Source: Diplolepis rosae
Taxonomy: Eukaryota > Arthropoda > Insecta > Hymenoptera > Diplolepididae
Direction of reading: 5' to 3'
Assembly (NCBI GenBank): GCA_030998225.1
Contig: JAPYXD010000275.1
Span: 930,001-994,000 of the forward strand
Length of the DNA stretch: 64,000 nucleotides
Position numbers and translations under genes: made by a program
Notes under the pieces: generated by a model
Database searches by the model: none
The model's input: only the letters and a program-made list of their open reading frames with translations
Told to the model about the DNA's origin: nothing
Shown: one piece after another, positions 10,330 through 21,521 of the stretch
Layout: the number at the start of each line of letters is the position of its first letter
How positions within the stretch are numbered: the first letter of the stretch is position 1

Positions 10330-11020
10330 TATCAATGATTTTCAATTTAAATATAAAAAAATCCGTGGAACGGAGGTTTTTACGTGATTCTTGGCCCCAT
10401 CTGAAATATTTGACATATAAGATAAAAAAAATTGGGAAAGGAAACTTTTATGAGGTGGGATTATGTCTTTATGAGAAATAACGATATGTCATCGTTGTCG
10501 CGAAAATCCAAATCGGACAAAAGAGGTTTCTTTATCCATAAATCGAAAGTTGGTCGTAGAGATTCAATATTGGGTTGGATGAGTAAGTGTGGCTCGGACG
10601 TATCAATAACTTCTAAAATCCCCATAAAACAGCAGCCAGCTAGCCAAGAATAATAGAAGACGGGAATCGCCCTTCGACGATATGGCCATAAATGAAATAA
10701 AATGATATTTCCTCGATAAGAGGAGTTTTGCCGAGGTAAGCCGCGTTATTCAGGGGTCAGCAAACAGTGGAGGCCTGGTCAGTGGTCAGATGGTCAAGTG
10801 GGCTGTGAACGGTGGATACGAGCATGGGAAATCCTTGAGTACTCCATCAAGTCTCGTCTGTCCCGGTGATTCCGGTGCAGAGCCTTCCATACGTCACTTT
10901 GCCCCCTTCATAGCTTATATATCCCTCATACCATGCGAATAAATTCTAGATTCCACAAATCACCTCTAATAATCTGCTAATGAGCAAAAATTCAATATTC
11001 CAAAATCACAATTGAATTTT
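10330..11020. other. Non-repetitive island with a 73-codon frame of unknown meaning
   Basis: From about 10430 to 10930 the sequence is less AT-rich and has no copy in the window. A frame at 10432-10653 (first ATG codons inside it, for example at 10450) has no domain I recognise and no splice context that convinces. The region may be host intergenic or intronic DNA. Confidence 0.35.
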
Positions 11021-11023
11021 CTA

Positions 11024-11269
11024 CAAAGAAAACAGTTTTTTTGAATCAAAGAAACATTTCTTTGATATACGGTCAAAGAAAAAATTTCTTCGAATTGAAG
11101 AAAGTTTTTTTGATTCAAAAACATTTTCTTTAATGTAAATAAATCTATTTCTTTGGATCAAAGAACATTTTTTTGAATTAACCAAATTTTCTTTAATTCA
11201 AAGAAATTTTTTCTTTGACCGTATATCAAATAAATGTTTCTTTGATTCAAAGAAACTGTTTTCTCAGTG
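11024..11269. mobile_element. CTTTG MITE, complete, TA target duplication
   Basis: Starts CAAAGAAAACAGTTTTTTTG (a diverged CACTGAGAAAACAG) and ends GAAACTGTTTTCTCAGTG. TA lies at 11022-11023 and 11270-11271. The internal ATACGGTCAAAGAAA and TTTCTTTGACCGTAT arms are preserved. Confidence 0.88.
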
Positions 11270-11780
11270 TAAACGGAAATTGCTATTTAGTTTTTAAATT
11301 TTACACACGGTGATCTTATAGATATTTGAGTATAATTTACAGATTTGCTGTAAGTTTTTTAAATCAGTGAAATTTTTTCTTTTACTGTATATCAAAGAAA
11401 TTTATCTTTGACTTGAAGAAACTGCAATCCACGGAAGAGCTTCTTTGAAACAAAGGAAAGTTTCTTTGATAAAAAATTTCTTTTGACTTGAAGAAAATTT
11501 TTTTGATTCAAAGGAATTTTCCTTGTTCTAAAGAAACAGATTTGTTTAGATTAAAGAAGATTTTTTTAAGGCAAAAAAACTTTTTTAAATTCAAAGAAAT
11601 TTTTTCTTTGACCCTGTATTAACGAAATGTTTCTTTGATTTGATTTTATTGATTTCTTAGTTGATTTTCCTTTGCAAATTGAATCAAAATAATACATTTT
11701 TTAATAAAATAAACTTTTTCGACAAGGAATTTATCATATTCGAATTCGTTATTTTTTCAAATCAAACATATTTTCTGTAA
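11270..11780 (+). repeat. Dispersed block, inverted partner of 2040-2746
   Basis: CGGAAATTGC, ATTTTACACACGGTGATCTT, TTACAGATTTGCTGTAAG and AAATTGAATCAAAATAATAC appear in the mirrored order of 2040-2746. With the MITE at 11024 it forms an inverted unit of about 750 bp that lies 9 kb from its partner, with the foldback element between them. Confidence 0.65.
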
Positions 11781-11849
11781 AATTAACAAATTTTTCTTTT
11801 AAATCAATAAAAGTAGAGTAAACAGACGATTTTTCAAATTTAACTAAAA

Positions 11850-12010
11850 GTTTTTTTTCTGAGTCTACGCTCAAAGAAAAAATTTCTCTGATTTAAGAAA
11901 ATTTTATTAATTCAAAGAAATTTTCTTCGATTCAAAAAATAGGTTTGTATACAGTTAAAAAAATTCTTCCAACCAAATAAACTTTTCTTAATTCAGACAT
12001 TTTTTATTTG
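11850..12010. mobile_element. Diverged CTTTG-type MITE relic
   Basis: TTTCTGAGTCTACGCTCAAAG, ATTCAAAGAAATTTTCTTCG and AAACTTTTCTTAATTCAGAC resemble the family, but the termini have decayed. Confidence 0.45.
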
Positions 12011-12019
12011 ACAGAATGT

Positions 12020-14500
12020 TAAGGAAACTTTTTACTGGATTTAAAGAAACTTTTAAAGTCTGATAAGTGGAGAGATATAATAAAGAAGTCCTTTACTCAA
12101 ATAGCAGAATTTAATATTTGTAGCATGTCCGATTGTGAGCACCGATAACAAAATAATAGGTCGATCAATTAAGCAAAGCTAGAAATTATTATCTGGTAAA
12201 GAGATAAGAAAATATTCTATGCTAATTCGATTAACTCGCACAGTTGATCCCATGGTGTTAAAAACTCGCGTGTTATTATCTATAAATGTGTATTCGCGTG
12301 TAGATAAGGTTAACTGGAAAATTATATTAATAGGGCTGTTAGTAGGGAATCCGGTTGCTATTCTAAGTCATGCAAGGCTTGTCAGGGATTCGTTATATAA
12401 TATTAAACCTACACCCAACCTTACTCAACTCGCGAAATGATTTAAACCTCGGTTTCTCTCTTTACACTCTATTTCATAACGTGAGTGTGTTTTCATTTTC
12501 ATAGAAGCTACTTTGTATGCAAGAAATCATTTCAGTAAAGCAAACGATGCGGGAAAAACTTCATCAAATTATTCACGCTATGATAAATGTTTTCTATTTC
12601 CCAAAATTTTCATGTTGCGAGAGCATAAGAAATTAAAAAAAAAATTTGGTCCCTTTTGTTGCATTCTCTTATATTGTTACAAATTGTTATCAGAAAATTT
12701 GACCAATACTTTTTCTGACTACAGTAGAATTTTATGGAATTTACGATAAATGGACAGAAATTTCTGCTATATTATGGAAATATTGCAATTTATTGCATCA
12801 AAATAATCCTTTAATCAGGCATATCATTATATTGAAATTAATCAATAAAATAATATTAGGTAAATTATATTTATTAAAAATATTTTTATTGTTAAATTTA
12901 TTTTTAATTTAATTAATGTCTTATTGTATAAATTAATCTTAAAAAATATTATAGATAAAATTATTATTTTTATATAAAAATATATTATTTTGCATTCTAA
13001 GAGTAAATTTGTAGAAAAATATTTGTTACTTATTAAAGTGGAAATATTTATCGGAAGGTTGGGTTCTATCTGTTTTATTAAAAATTCCATAAAAAGTTTA
13101 TTATCATCCCTTAGGAAAGTGGAAAACGTCATATCTTTTGGACTATACGACTGGCCACTAGCCATTATTCTTTATCTGGCTGAGATATAAAAGCAATGCG
13201 TTACTATTATCTTTAGATCGCTGAGTATTCCTCTCGGGCACTTTTTTCTGCTATTTTTTTCCATAAATGTCCATCATGTTGCGTGAAACTCCATGTCAGG
13301 CTTAATTTAACTAATTTTTTGATAACTCTTAGAATAGATTGGACTGTTTATGTCAATGATAAATAAATAAAAGATACGTTTAATTTTTTGAGTAATCGTA
13401 GATAAATCGACCAAATGCTTATTATGAGAAATAATATCTACAGTAAAGTAACATGAGGTCCCTTTTATCTTGGGTAAAATTAATGTTCTGAGTAAGTTTT
13501 ATTACCTTGAAAACGGTAACGAAAATGAGAATATTACCAAGAATATAACCGGCAGATTTTGTTAGAATTTATGAGAATTTTGTTGATTTAGCTTTGTTAA
13601 ACGTGTTAAACAATCGTAATGAATTAATACTGCAATATGGAATTATTTTTTGATATTTTAATCATATTCTGGTTATGTAGTAAACATCCACCCGCAGATT
13701 TCAAAAAAATTCTTGACTTAACCTCAAAATGTGCTCTCACAGCTCGAGCGTTTCAGTTGGCCGGTTGCTGCTTACAACTTTGTATGTGTATTTAATGTGT
13801 GCGAAAGAAAATGAAAAGTGAGAACTAAAAGGGTAATAATAATAAAGGCAACATTTAATTATAGGTTATGTTCCAGACATTTGGTTTCAGGTATTATTGT
13901 GGAAATTATTGTATCGAAATCTTACATTTTTGTGTTCAAATTGGAATTACTTCACATCAGTGGGAATTAACAAACGAATTAAATTGTTAAATTATAATTA
14001 TAATTTATTATATAAAAAAAAATTCCCTATCTTTTTGAAGTTTTACTTGACTTTTCTTGATGATTTATAAATTCCGTGACCTGCAGCGACCCGGAAAATG
14101 CAAGAAAGAATAAAAACTCTTTTGTTTTCCTCAAAAACAAAAAAAAATAATAAAAAATAATTGCTATAAATATTGATAAATAATTATTTAAACCCTAAAT
14201 TTTTTTAATTCTCGTTATATTCTCTTATATTTTTTAAATTCTGTAATATTCTCGGTTATATTACATGAACTTAAATTCTCGAGAATTTAAGAACTCTATA
14301 GATAAAATGTCGTAGAATTTGAAAGATTAAAAAAGGAAGTCACATTTCCTTAAGTTTATTGTTGTTAACGATGAAACATGTCGATCTAATGTAGAAATCA
14401 TGTTCCATGTTTAGAAGGAAGGTGGTTGGCTCACTTGACCCTAAGAACACTATAGGCTTCCTGTGTCGTAATTCTCGTCTAATCTATTTACGTTCATGTC
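12020..14500. other. Long AT-rich stretch without recognised gene
   Basis: The frames at 12219-12440, 12513-12749 and 12842-13190 have no recognisable domain. About 12780-13000 is almost pure A and T with leucine, isoleucine and lysine-rich frames. I see no promoter, RNA gene or repeat that I can support. Confidence 0.4.
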
Positions 14501-14509
14501 TTATGTTTC

Positions 14510-15030
14510 AACAAATTTGTAGACATTTTATCGATTAAAATTTCGATTTTTTTGGCCCATTGAGACAAAATATTGACTGGAAAAGTCGAAAAAATTCAAT
14601 TATAAGAAATAGAAAGTAAAGTATACAGTAATAAACAACTTTAATTCATTGTCTGAAAGAGTTTGAAATTTCGATTATTTTTTTGGAGAAGTCGAAAAAC
14701 TTTAATTTAAATTTATGTAGAAGAAACGGAAATATTTTGAATGTTTGTCTAGTAAAGTAAAAAAGAAGTTTCAATTATTTGTCCCAAAAAGTATAAAATT
14801 TCAATCATTAATCTGGAAAAAGAAAAAATTTCAATATATTTGTCTGACATAATAAAAAAATAACTTTAATTAATTATCAAGGAGGGTCGAAAAATTTTAA
14901 TTATTTTTCTGAAATATGTAAAAAAACTGTAATTTTATTTATCAAGAAAAGTCAAAATAATTACAATTGTTTGTCTGGAAGAGTGAAACAAATTCAATGA
15001 AATGCCTGAAAGAATTGAAAAATTCGAAAT
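14510..15030. repeat. Degenerate minisatellite, about 31-bp period
   Basis: The motif GTCTGGAAAAGTCGAAAAAT followed by TTCAATTATTT recurs with many changes. Clear starts lie near 14782, 14812, 14843, 14878, 14908, 14942, 14972 and 15003. Earlier units near 14570-14750 are more diverged. Confidence 0.7.
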
Positions 15031-15111
15031 CTCAACTTATAGCAAAATTTTAAAGGTTGAAAATAATTGGATAACATCTTACAACATATATAAATAATGC
15101 CTCTCTCAATT

Positions 15112-15327
15112 TTACTTGTTGATATACGACCAAAGAAAAAATTTCTTGGAATTAAAGAAAGTTTTATTGATTCAAAAAAATTTTCATTGATCCAAAGAAA
15201 TAGATTTGTTTGCATTAAAGAACATTTTTTTGAATCAACAAATCTTTCTTCAATTCAAAGAAATTTTTTCTTTGACCGTATATCAAAGAAATTTTTCTTT
15301 GATTCAAAGATATTTTTTTCTGGGTGT
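15112..15327. mobile_element. CTTTG MITE lacking left terminus
   Basis: Begins in the subterminal ATACGACCAAAGAAAAAAT motif and ends TTTTTTTCTGGGTG. The central TTTCTTCAATTCAAAGAAAT and TTTGACCGTATATCAAAGAA motifs are intact. Confidence 0.75.
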
Positions 15328-15329
15328 TA

Positions 15330-15870
15330 TATAATATTGGGATTGAGTGAAACATAGAAATATTAACACTATGATGGTAAGACTGAACGGACACAAAAAC
15401 TTTAAGGTTGTTGGAGCAAGTCAAGTTTGAGGCGCTGATCGTTGGCTTTATTTCCCATAAAAACATTTCTTGTTGAACTCTTCGGGAATCACTGGTTGAG
15501 ACTATTGTCAAAGCAACCGGTGTTGATAAGTATTAGAAGGAAAGGGGGAAAGCGAGGATATGTCAAGTAAGTGAATAGTCCTGTTGCACTAGTCTTACAT
15601 CACTATTTACTCGCATATTCTACCTGATTATTAATTAGCCAGGCTTTTTAAACCTATTTCGAAATGCATTACCGTGAAATACGCCGCATCCGGAAATTAG
15701 GTGACTACGCTTATGCACTTTCCTGTAATATGTACCTTCGCCTTTTTTTTCGAGCCTTGGACCGTGAAAATCCGGTACTCATTTTATAAACTTGCATTGC
15801 ATACGAATTTTCGAAATCTCTTGTTTTCTCTTTACGCGCGAATTAAAACGACTCATTAACTTATACTAGA
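15330..15870. other. Non-genic DNA
   Basis: No repeat or gene recognised. Open frames such as 15215-15511 overlap the MITE and are accidental. Confidence 0.4.
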
Positions 15871-16150
15871 CACAGAAAAAAGATTCATTGAATTTACAGG
15901 AAGTTCGGTATTTATGTTTACAACTTGAGTTTTCAATTGATTTTAGAAGAAGTTTAGTTCAATCAACAGATTTTCTCTATATTTTACTTAGCATCCTCTA
16001 AAATCTACATAATAGAAAAAAATCTGAGTTTAGTAGAAAAGAGAAAATCTGTTGATTGAACTTAACTTCTACTAAAATCAACTAAAAAGTCAAGTTGTAA
16101 AAATAAGTATCGAACTTTCTGTAAATTTCAGAAATCTTTTTTTCTACGTG
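15871..16150. mobile_element. Palindromic MITE, CACAGAAAAAAGATT family
   Basis: Left end CACAGAAAAAAGATTCATTG and right end AATCTTTTTTTCTACGTG pair with each other. The inner arms AATCAACAGATTTTCTCTAT and AAAAGAGAAAATCTGTTGAT pair as well, around a short loop. About 280 bp; no clear target duplication. Confidence 0.75.
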
Positions 16151-16317
16151 TATAATTTTATCCATTTATTTGAACTTTTTAATTGCATTAATCCTCTTTC
16201 CCTGGTTTTCATTCATTTTTAGAGGTTATATTGAGGCCATTGATCAATCGGACTACGTGACTAAATTATACTTTAATTTACAAAACATCTTTTTGAACAT
16301 TTGGTAGACGTAACAAA

Positions 16318-16690
16318 AAAAATCTGCCCGCTTTGCGGGCACATTCTCATCGCGCGCTTGGCGCGCAGCTCGCTTCGCTCGCAAGTTTGAGCGCGCCTAG
16401 GGCGCGCGATTCGATCGTCGCGCTTCGCGCTCGGTCTTGTGCTCTTCGCATACGTTTAAGTTTATTTCTTATAATTTAATACTGAAGCTCAAACCAATTT
16501 AATGATATTAAAGATGATGTAAATTAGTCTTTTTCTCAAATTCACTAAGTTTCTTTTTCAGTTTAAGTGAAACAGGAAATTCAATTTACTTAAGGCTCTA
16601 TCGGCCTTAAGGAACACATTCTCATCATGACACTCGCGCTTCGCGCTCGATTTTCTGTATGCATTTTTGTAACTTTTTAATAAATTACAT
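16318..16690 (+). repeat. R repeat, most complete copy, with GC-rich mini-palindromes
   Basis: In AT-rich surroundings this block has a run of short GC palindromes (CCCGCTTTGCGGG, GCGCGCTTGGCGCGC, GCTCGCTTCGCTCGC, GCGCGCCTAGGGCGCGC, GCGCTTCGCGCTCGG). CAATTTAC-TTAA-GGCTCTATCGGCC-TTAA-GGAACAC follows (TTAA at 16590-16593 and 16607-16610). Copies lie at 2869, 17760, 25045, 25650, 30215, 36450, 52105 and 53535. No coding capacity. Confidence 0.75.
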
Positions 16691-16699
16691 GATTATTGA

Positions 16700-17345
16700 T
16701 AAATTTATTTTCTTCCAAATATCTCAAAAAGGAAAAACAATCGTAGACTTTATTTAAGGGAACGATTTTGCAGAACAACGCTTATTTCGTATCTCACATA
16801 TTTTGGTGAAAAAAATTGAATTTTTTCAATATTAAAAATCAAAACATAAAATATACATCCTGTCCCGAAATGTCTTAATGAAAATTTTGTAGACCTCATT
16901 TAGCCGAACAATTTTTCATCTCAAAGTTTTTTTTGTATCTCACATATTTTGTCTAAAAAATGAAGTTTTTGAATTTTAATCGAATTTTTTGGAATTGAAA
17001 CGAAAAATATATGTTTTATTAGAAACTGTGTCAGAAAAAATTTGTGGGTCTTTTTGAAACGAACAACTTTGTATTCTTACGTTTTTTTGGTATTTCCAAT
17101 ATTATTGTTAAAAAATTGAATTTTGGATTTTCAATAGTTTCTTTTTTAATTAAAAAGAAAAATATGCATCTTATGAAAAAATGTTATAATTCAAATTTGT
17201 GGGTCTTTATGTATTCAATAATATTATATCATAACGTTTTTTCGTATCTCGTATAATTTAACTGGAAAATGGAATTTTGATATTGACTTTTTTCGAATTT
17301 GAATATGCTGTAACATTTCTAATTTTGATTTAATCAAAAAATGTT
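16700..17345 (+). repeat. Degenerate tandem repeat, about 150-bp period
   Basis: The motif CGTATCTCACATATTTTG...AAAAAATTGAATTTT recurs near 16789, 16936, 17090 and 17243. Each unit also carries GTGGGTCTTTTTGAAACGAA-like and ATATGCATCTTATGAAAAAA-like parts. Related stretches are at 17930-18130, 24780-25010, 32040-32340 and 35820-36450. Confidence 0.7.
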
Positions 17346-17365
17346 ATCAGGATAATTTTTAGAGA

Positions 17366-17650
17366 TTTATGAGCACTATCAAAAACCAGGATTGGAATTT
17401 TTGATTTTTTCAAAAAATTATTTTCAAAAACACAAAAGTAGTGCTCCATCCCTCACTTTTGATTGGATGTGGCTGGTTAACGAACTTGTCCTTACTTTTT
17501 TCGGCTCCGATAAAGTGTACCAAAGCTCAATTCAATCTGATAATTCTATCGAGAGTTATGCCGCACACGACCTACTACAGACAGACAGACAGACAGACAC
17601 TTTCGTAAAAACCATTTTTTCTGCCTCAGGGGGTCTCAAAACGTAAAGAT
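17366..17650 (+). repeat. CAGACAGA-containing dispersed repeat, copy 2
   Basis: Starts GAGATTTATGAGCACTATCA, holds the tandem tetranucleotide CAGACAGACAGACAGACA near 17578, and ends in CAGGGGGTCTCAAAACG. It follows directly on the R and 150-bp blocks, and the three have the same relative order in reverse at 24310-25200. Confidence 0.8.
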
Positions 17651-17759
17651 TTGATGAAAATTTCGAAAGTCATTTTTCACATAAAACCAATACCTTCTCA
17701 TCCATTATGAGAATGTAACAATAAAGCACGTCTGCAAACTACTTTTTAGTAAAAATTTT

Positions 17760-18130
17760 GGAAAAATATGCCCTGGGGAGGCGCGATCAGATCGTCGCGC
17801 TTTGCGCTCGGTCTTATGTTCTTCGCATACATTCAAGTTTATTTCTTGTAATTTGATACTGAAACTCAAGTCAATTTTATAATATTGGAAATGTGAATTA
17901 AATTATTTATTCATCATATTAAAAAATTTGGAATTCAAATTTGTAGAATTTATTTAAGCAAACTATTTTACATTCTGACGTTTTTTCCATATCATGCATA
18001 TTTTGGTTGAAAAATATGTTTGATCTTCAAAAGTGTTTTTTTTTAAATAAACAAAAAATATACACCTTATCAAAAAAAGTGTTATTGTTGATATTTTTAA
18101 GTTTTAGGATACAATAACTTTTCTAAATTC
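17760..18130 (+). repeat. R repeat fragment plus 150-bp-type repeat
   Basis: GCGCGATCAGATCGTCGCGC and TTTGCGCTCGGTCTTATGTT match the right half of the GC block at 16.4 kb. A single diverged unit of the 150-bp repeat follows (TTTTTTCCATATCATGCATA). Confidence 0.65.
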
Positions 18131-18150
18131 GCTTTGATTGAAAAATTGTA

Positions 18151-18290
18151 CACTGGGAAAACAGTTTCTTTGAATCAAAGAAACATTTTTTTGATATACG
18201 GTCAAAGAATAACTTTATTTGAATTTAAGAAAATTTTGCTGATTCAAAAAAAATTTCTTTGATCCAAAGAAATAGATTTGTTTGCATTAA
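18151..18290. mobile_element. CTTTG MITE, right part missing
   Basis: Starts CACTGGGAAAACAGTTTCTT after TA and ends abruptly near AATAGATTTGTTTGCATTAA. Confidence 0.75.
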
Positions 18291-18299
18291 GTACAATTT

Positions 18300-19345
18300 G
18301 TTTATCTTTCTGAAAACTATATACAAAACTATTATACAAATATAATATCTTCTTATATGTGATGAGAATGTAAAAATTAGAAGACTTATCGATAATATAA
18401 TACTTAACCGTAAAAGTTTTTGCAAAATTTTCACTCAAACGAAGTTAATAGACGATCTTTACCGGCTTTTTTTGAATTTTCAGTAGAATCTTCTATGAAA
18501 TAATAAAGTTATTTTACTGAACTTTTGCAGGAATGTGATCACGTGGTCTCGTTGATGCATCGGCTTAAGTCAGTGAAGGAATTTATGTGACAAATATATC
18601 ATATAAATTATATTTAATTTATTTAAATGAATTTTAAAAATTTCCTTGAATTATCAGTAAAGTGGTTTCATTTAAAATTGCGGATAAAATAATATGGCTA
18701 ATTTTTCCAAGAACCCTCGGTCTTTGAGATTACAATCCTGATTTCACCTGCTCATCGAACTTTTAATTTACACATTACAGCCAATGGGCTCGGCCAACGT
18801 TATTTGTCTTTGGCGACACCTGAGATATGATAGCCCAGAGCCCACCGAGAACAAACTATAGTAACCAATGCCAATGCGTTCGAACACATATGACCACACC
18901 GTTCAGTGTTGCCAATCTCTGATGAGATAAATCCTTTAATGAAAGGATGTAAATATTTTTTAATTGCCGAGCTGAACAATTAGAAACCGATTTCTTTATC
19001 ATTGCATGAGTTTAACGTCACAACTGTATATTATTATTTATTATTCTTTTACAAATTGATAAAAGCTTTTAAAATTATTGGCATTTTACAAATTTATTAA
19101 AGTTATTCCAAGATTAATCTTTGTATCATTTTGCCAATCTATTGAGACGGGTTCCCAAAATTTTTCCATAGATTTTATCCTGAGGTCAAACCTGATACAA
19201 AAAAGTAGTGAATTTTCAAATTGAAGGCTTTAAACTACACAGGAATTAAAACAATTGAAATATTTCGTGAATGTTACTTAATTTTATTGAATTTATTTGA
19301 TATATGGTCATGGAAAAATCTTCTTTTGATTAAAAAAAGTTTTTT
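18300..19345. other. Non-genic DNA
   Basis: About 18700-18950 is less AT-rich and non-repetitive. No gene or RNA was recognised. Confidence 0.4.
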
Positions 19346-19346
19346 G

Positions 19347-19538
19347 CACCCAGAAAACAGCCTGTTTGAATCAAAGAAACACTTCTTTGAATTGAAGAAA
19401 GTTTTGCTGATTGAAAAAAATTTTCTATAATGTAAACAAATCTATTTCTTTAGATCAAAGAGAATTTTTTCGAAATAATAAAACTTTCTTTGATTCAAAG
19501 AAATGTTTCTTTGATTTAAAGAAACTGTTTTCTCAGTG
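19347..19538. mobile_element. CTTTG MITE, both ends present
   Basis: Starts CACCCAGAAAACAGCCTGTT and ends GAAACTGTTTTCTCAGTG. About 190 bp, shorter than the full family because the ATACGGTC subterminal motif is deleted. Confidence 0.8.
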
Positions 19539-19667
19539 TGACTTAAAGAAATTCTCTTTAGATTAGAGAAATAGATTTTTTTGATTCGGAAAAAACTCCT
19601 TAGAATCAAAAGCACTTTTTGGTTTAAAGATATTTTTCTTTGATCTTTGATACTTTTTTCTGAGCGT
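19539..19667. mobile_element. Diverged CTTTG-type relic adjoining the previous MITE
   Basis: TTAAAGAAATTCTCTTTAGA, ATTAGAGAAATAGATTTTTT and the terminal CTTTTTTCTGAGCGTTG resemble the family. Confidence 0.5.
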
Positions 19668-20096
19668 TGAATGTTATTATCATAATATACTTTGATTTTC
19701 AAAAATTCTTGTAAGTTGCTACACATTTTTAGAAGTTCACGACTTTTTTATATCATGTTTGACCACGGGTAGAATCAAAGTAATATTTTCTAAAATAATC
19801 TTCATAAGTTAGTTGAATACTATGAAGGCTTACCTTTGAAATAAGATGGAGAACTATCAATTATTTTTAGATTTATTAATTTTTTTCTAAAATATCGAAA
19901 TTTGACGTTTTCTGCTGTGTAGTTTTATAAAATTAACATTTTACTTTCAATCTGAGCTCATTAGATGCGACATTTTATTAACTCTTATGCTCTTATCTAG
20001 GAAAAGAATTTAACTTGTTATAAAAATTAAGACCCTTTAACAATAACTTAAGCATAATGCGAACGAAAAAGTTTTACCAGTAGTGTATATTTTTTC
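19668..20096. other. AT-rich DNA, no gene
   Basis: No repeat or gene recognised. Confidence 0.4.
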
Positions 20097-20100
20097 TTAA

Positions 20101-20806
20101 GGGGGTCCTACCATGTAAACGCCGTTTTTCCAGGCGTTTTTTGGGATCTTACAGAAGGAAAAGAATTCAATATTTTCCAATGCGGTTTTTTTTTAAAATT
20201 TTATTGGTCCTTTGAGTATAAAAAAAATCGAAGTTTAAGAATTAAGTGTTATGCTGTAGCCACAGCACCCCTGCGAAATTAGGCCTTCCAAAAATATGTC
20301 GGTTGACACGATTTTGCAAAAACTGTTCGTCTGAAACACAAAAGGAAAAGTTTTTTACAATCTACAGACTTGTCGCTATCGTTCGGTACAAGATGAGCTT
20401 CCAATTGTTATAAACAAATAATAAAAAAATTGTTTTTATCTGCTTAAAAAACCGAAAAATGAGATTTTTTTTATGATCCGCCATTTTGACAATTGTAAAG
20501 ATAATTATGTGAATTATTACCGTACGATAGCGGCAAGTCTGCAGATTGTATAAAACTTTTCCTTTTGTGTTTCAGACGAACAGTTTTTGCAAAATCGTGT
20601 CAACCGACATACTTTTGGAAGGCCTAATTTCGCAGGGGTGCTGTGGCTACAGCATAACACTTATTTCTTAAACTTCGATTTTTTTTTATACTCAAAGGAC
20701 CAATAAAAATTTTAAAAAAGTCCGCATTGGAAAATATTGAATTCTTTTCCTTCTGCAAGATCCCAAAAAACGCCTCGAAAAACGGCGTTTACATGGTAGG
20801 ACCCCC
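20101..20806. mobile_element. 706-bp foldback element with exact TTAA duplication
   Basis: TTAA at 20097-20100 and 20807-20810 flank the element. It begins GGGGGTCCTACCATGTAAAC and ends in the inverse of that. The arms pair over about 285 bp each (for example AGCACCCCTGCGAAATTAGG on the left and its inverse near 20630), leaving a loop of about 130 bp at 20386-20520. TTAA duplication is characteristic of piggyBac-type transposition. Non-coding; would need a transposase supplied elsewhere. Confidence 0.92.
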
Positions 20807-20834
20807 TTAACAAAAATATTTGTTTTTATAAGTG

Positions 20835-20945
20835 TAATAAAATAATATTTAAGAAATTTGAAAATCTTTCTGTGGAAAAAAGACGCTTTCGAATGCACTG
20901 GGATTCGAGCCCGGGTCTTTCGTTTGCCCATCGATACTTTGATTC
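20835..20945 (-). repeat. tRNA-related retroposon-like fragment
   Basis: On the minus strand: GGGCTCGAATCCCAGTGC (a B-box-like GGCTCGAATCC) followed by GAAAGCGTCTTTTTTCCAC, AGAAAGATTTTCAAATTTC and TTAAATATTA. The same order occurs at 50970-51061, and the 3' part alone at 28618-28660. The B-box plus a common tail suggests a short SINE derived from the 3' half of a tRNA. Confidence 0.55.
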
Positions 20946-21043
20946 GTCAATTTAAAAAAACTGCTCCACTAAAGATTGTTTAAAATAAAAAACTTGTTCA
21001 TATCTTAACACTGATAAGTTATTTGCCGCTGGATGTGCACAAA

Positions 21044-21510
21044 CGCCCAGAAAAAAGTTTCTTTGATTTAAAAAAATTTCCTTTGAATCAAACAAATTTA
21101 TGCATTGCTATACGGTCAAAGAAAAGTTTCTTTGGTTTAATGAAATTTCTTGAATGTTTTTTTTCTTTGAATTAAAGAAATGAATGTCTGCGCAGTCGCA
21201 TAAGTACATGTGTAGTATGATTGACAGAAATATTTTCTTTAATTTAAAGAAAAAATTATCTACGTTCAAGATATTGTAATAAAATTAAATGAATTATTTC
21301 TTAATTTTTTCCCGGTATTGTATTCGAATCAAATAAATATTTTTTAAGTCCAATAAATAATGTAAAAAAATTATTTATCTCATTTAAAAAAGGCTAAAGA
21401 CGTGATTTTTTTAAAATTAAAGAAATTTATATTTTTCCTAAAGGTGTTTTTACTTCCAAATGAAGTTAAAAAAACGATGTTTTGAATTAAATAAAAAAAT
21501 TTTCTAGGTG
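21044..21510 (+). mobile_element. CCCAGAAAAAAG MITE (family B), copy 1
   Basis: Starts CGCCCAGAAAAAAGTTTCTT and ends AAATTTTCTAGGTG. The interior carries ATGCATTGCTATACGGTCAA, ATGAATGTCTGCGCAGTCGC and ATTTTCTTTAATTTAAAG. About 467 bp, non-coding. Confidence 0.85.
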
Positions 21511-21521
21511 TAGGTACTGCA

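Noticed and set aside
10432..10653. 73-codon basic frame
   Set aside because: No domain and no supporting context; kept only as part of a non-repetitive island.
12780..13010. Almost pure A/T stretch with long isoleucine- and lysine-rich frames, considered as a mitochondrial insertion
   Set aside because: No mitochondrial gene or tRNA could be recognised; base composition alone is not evidence.
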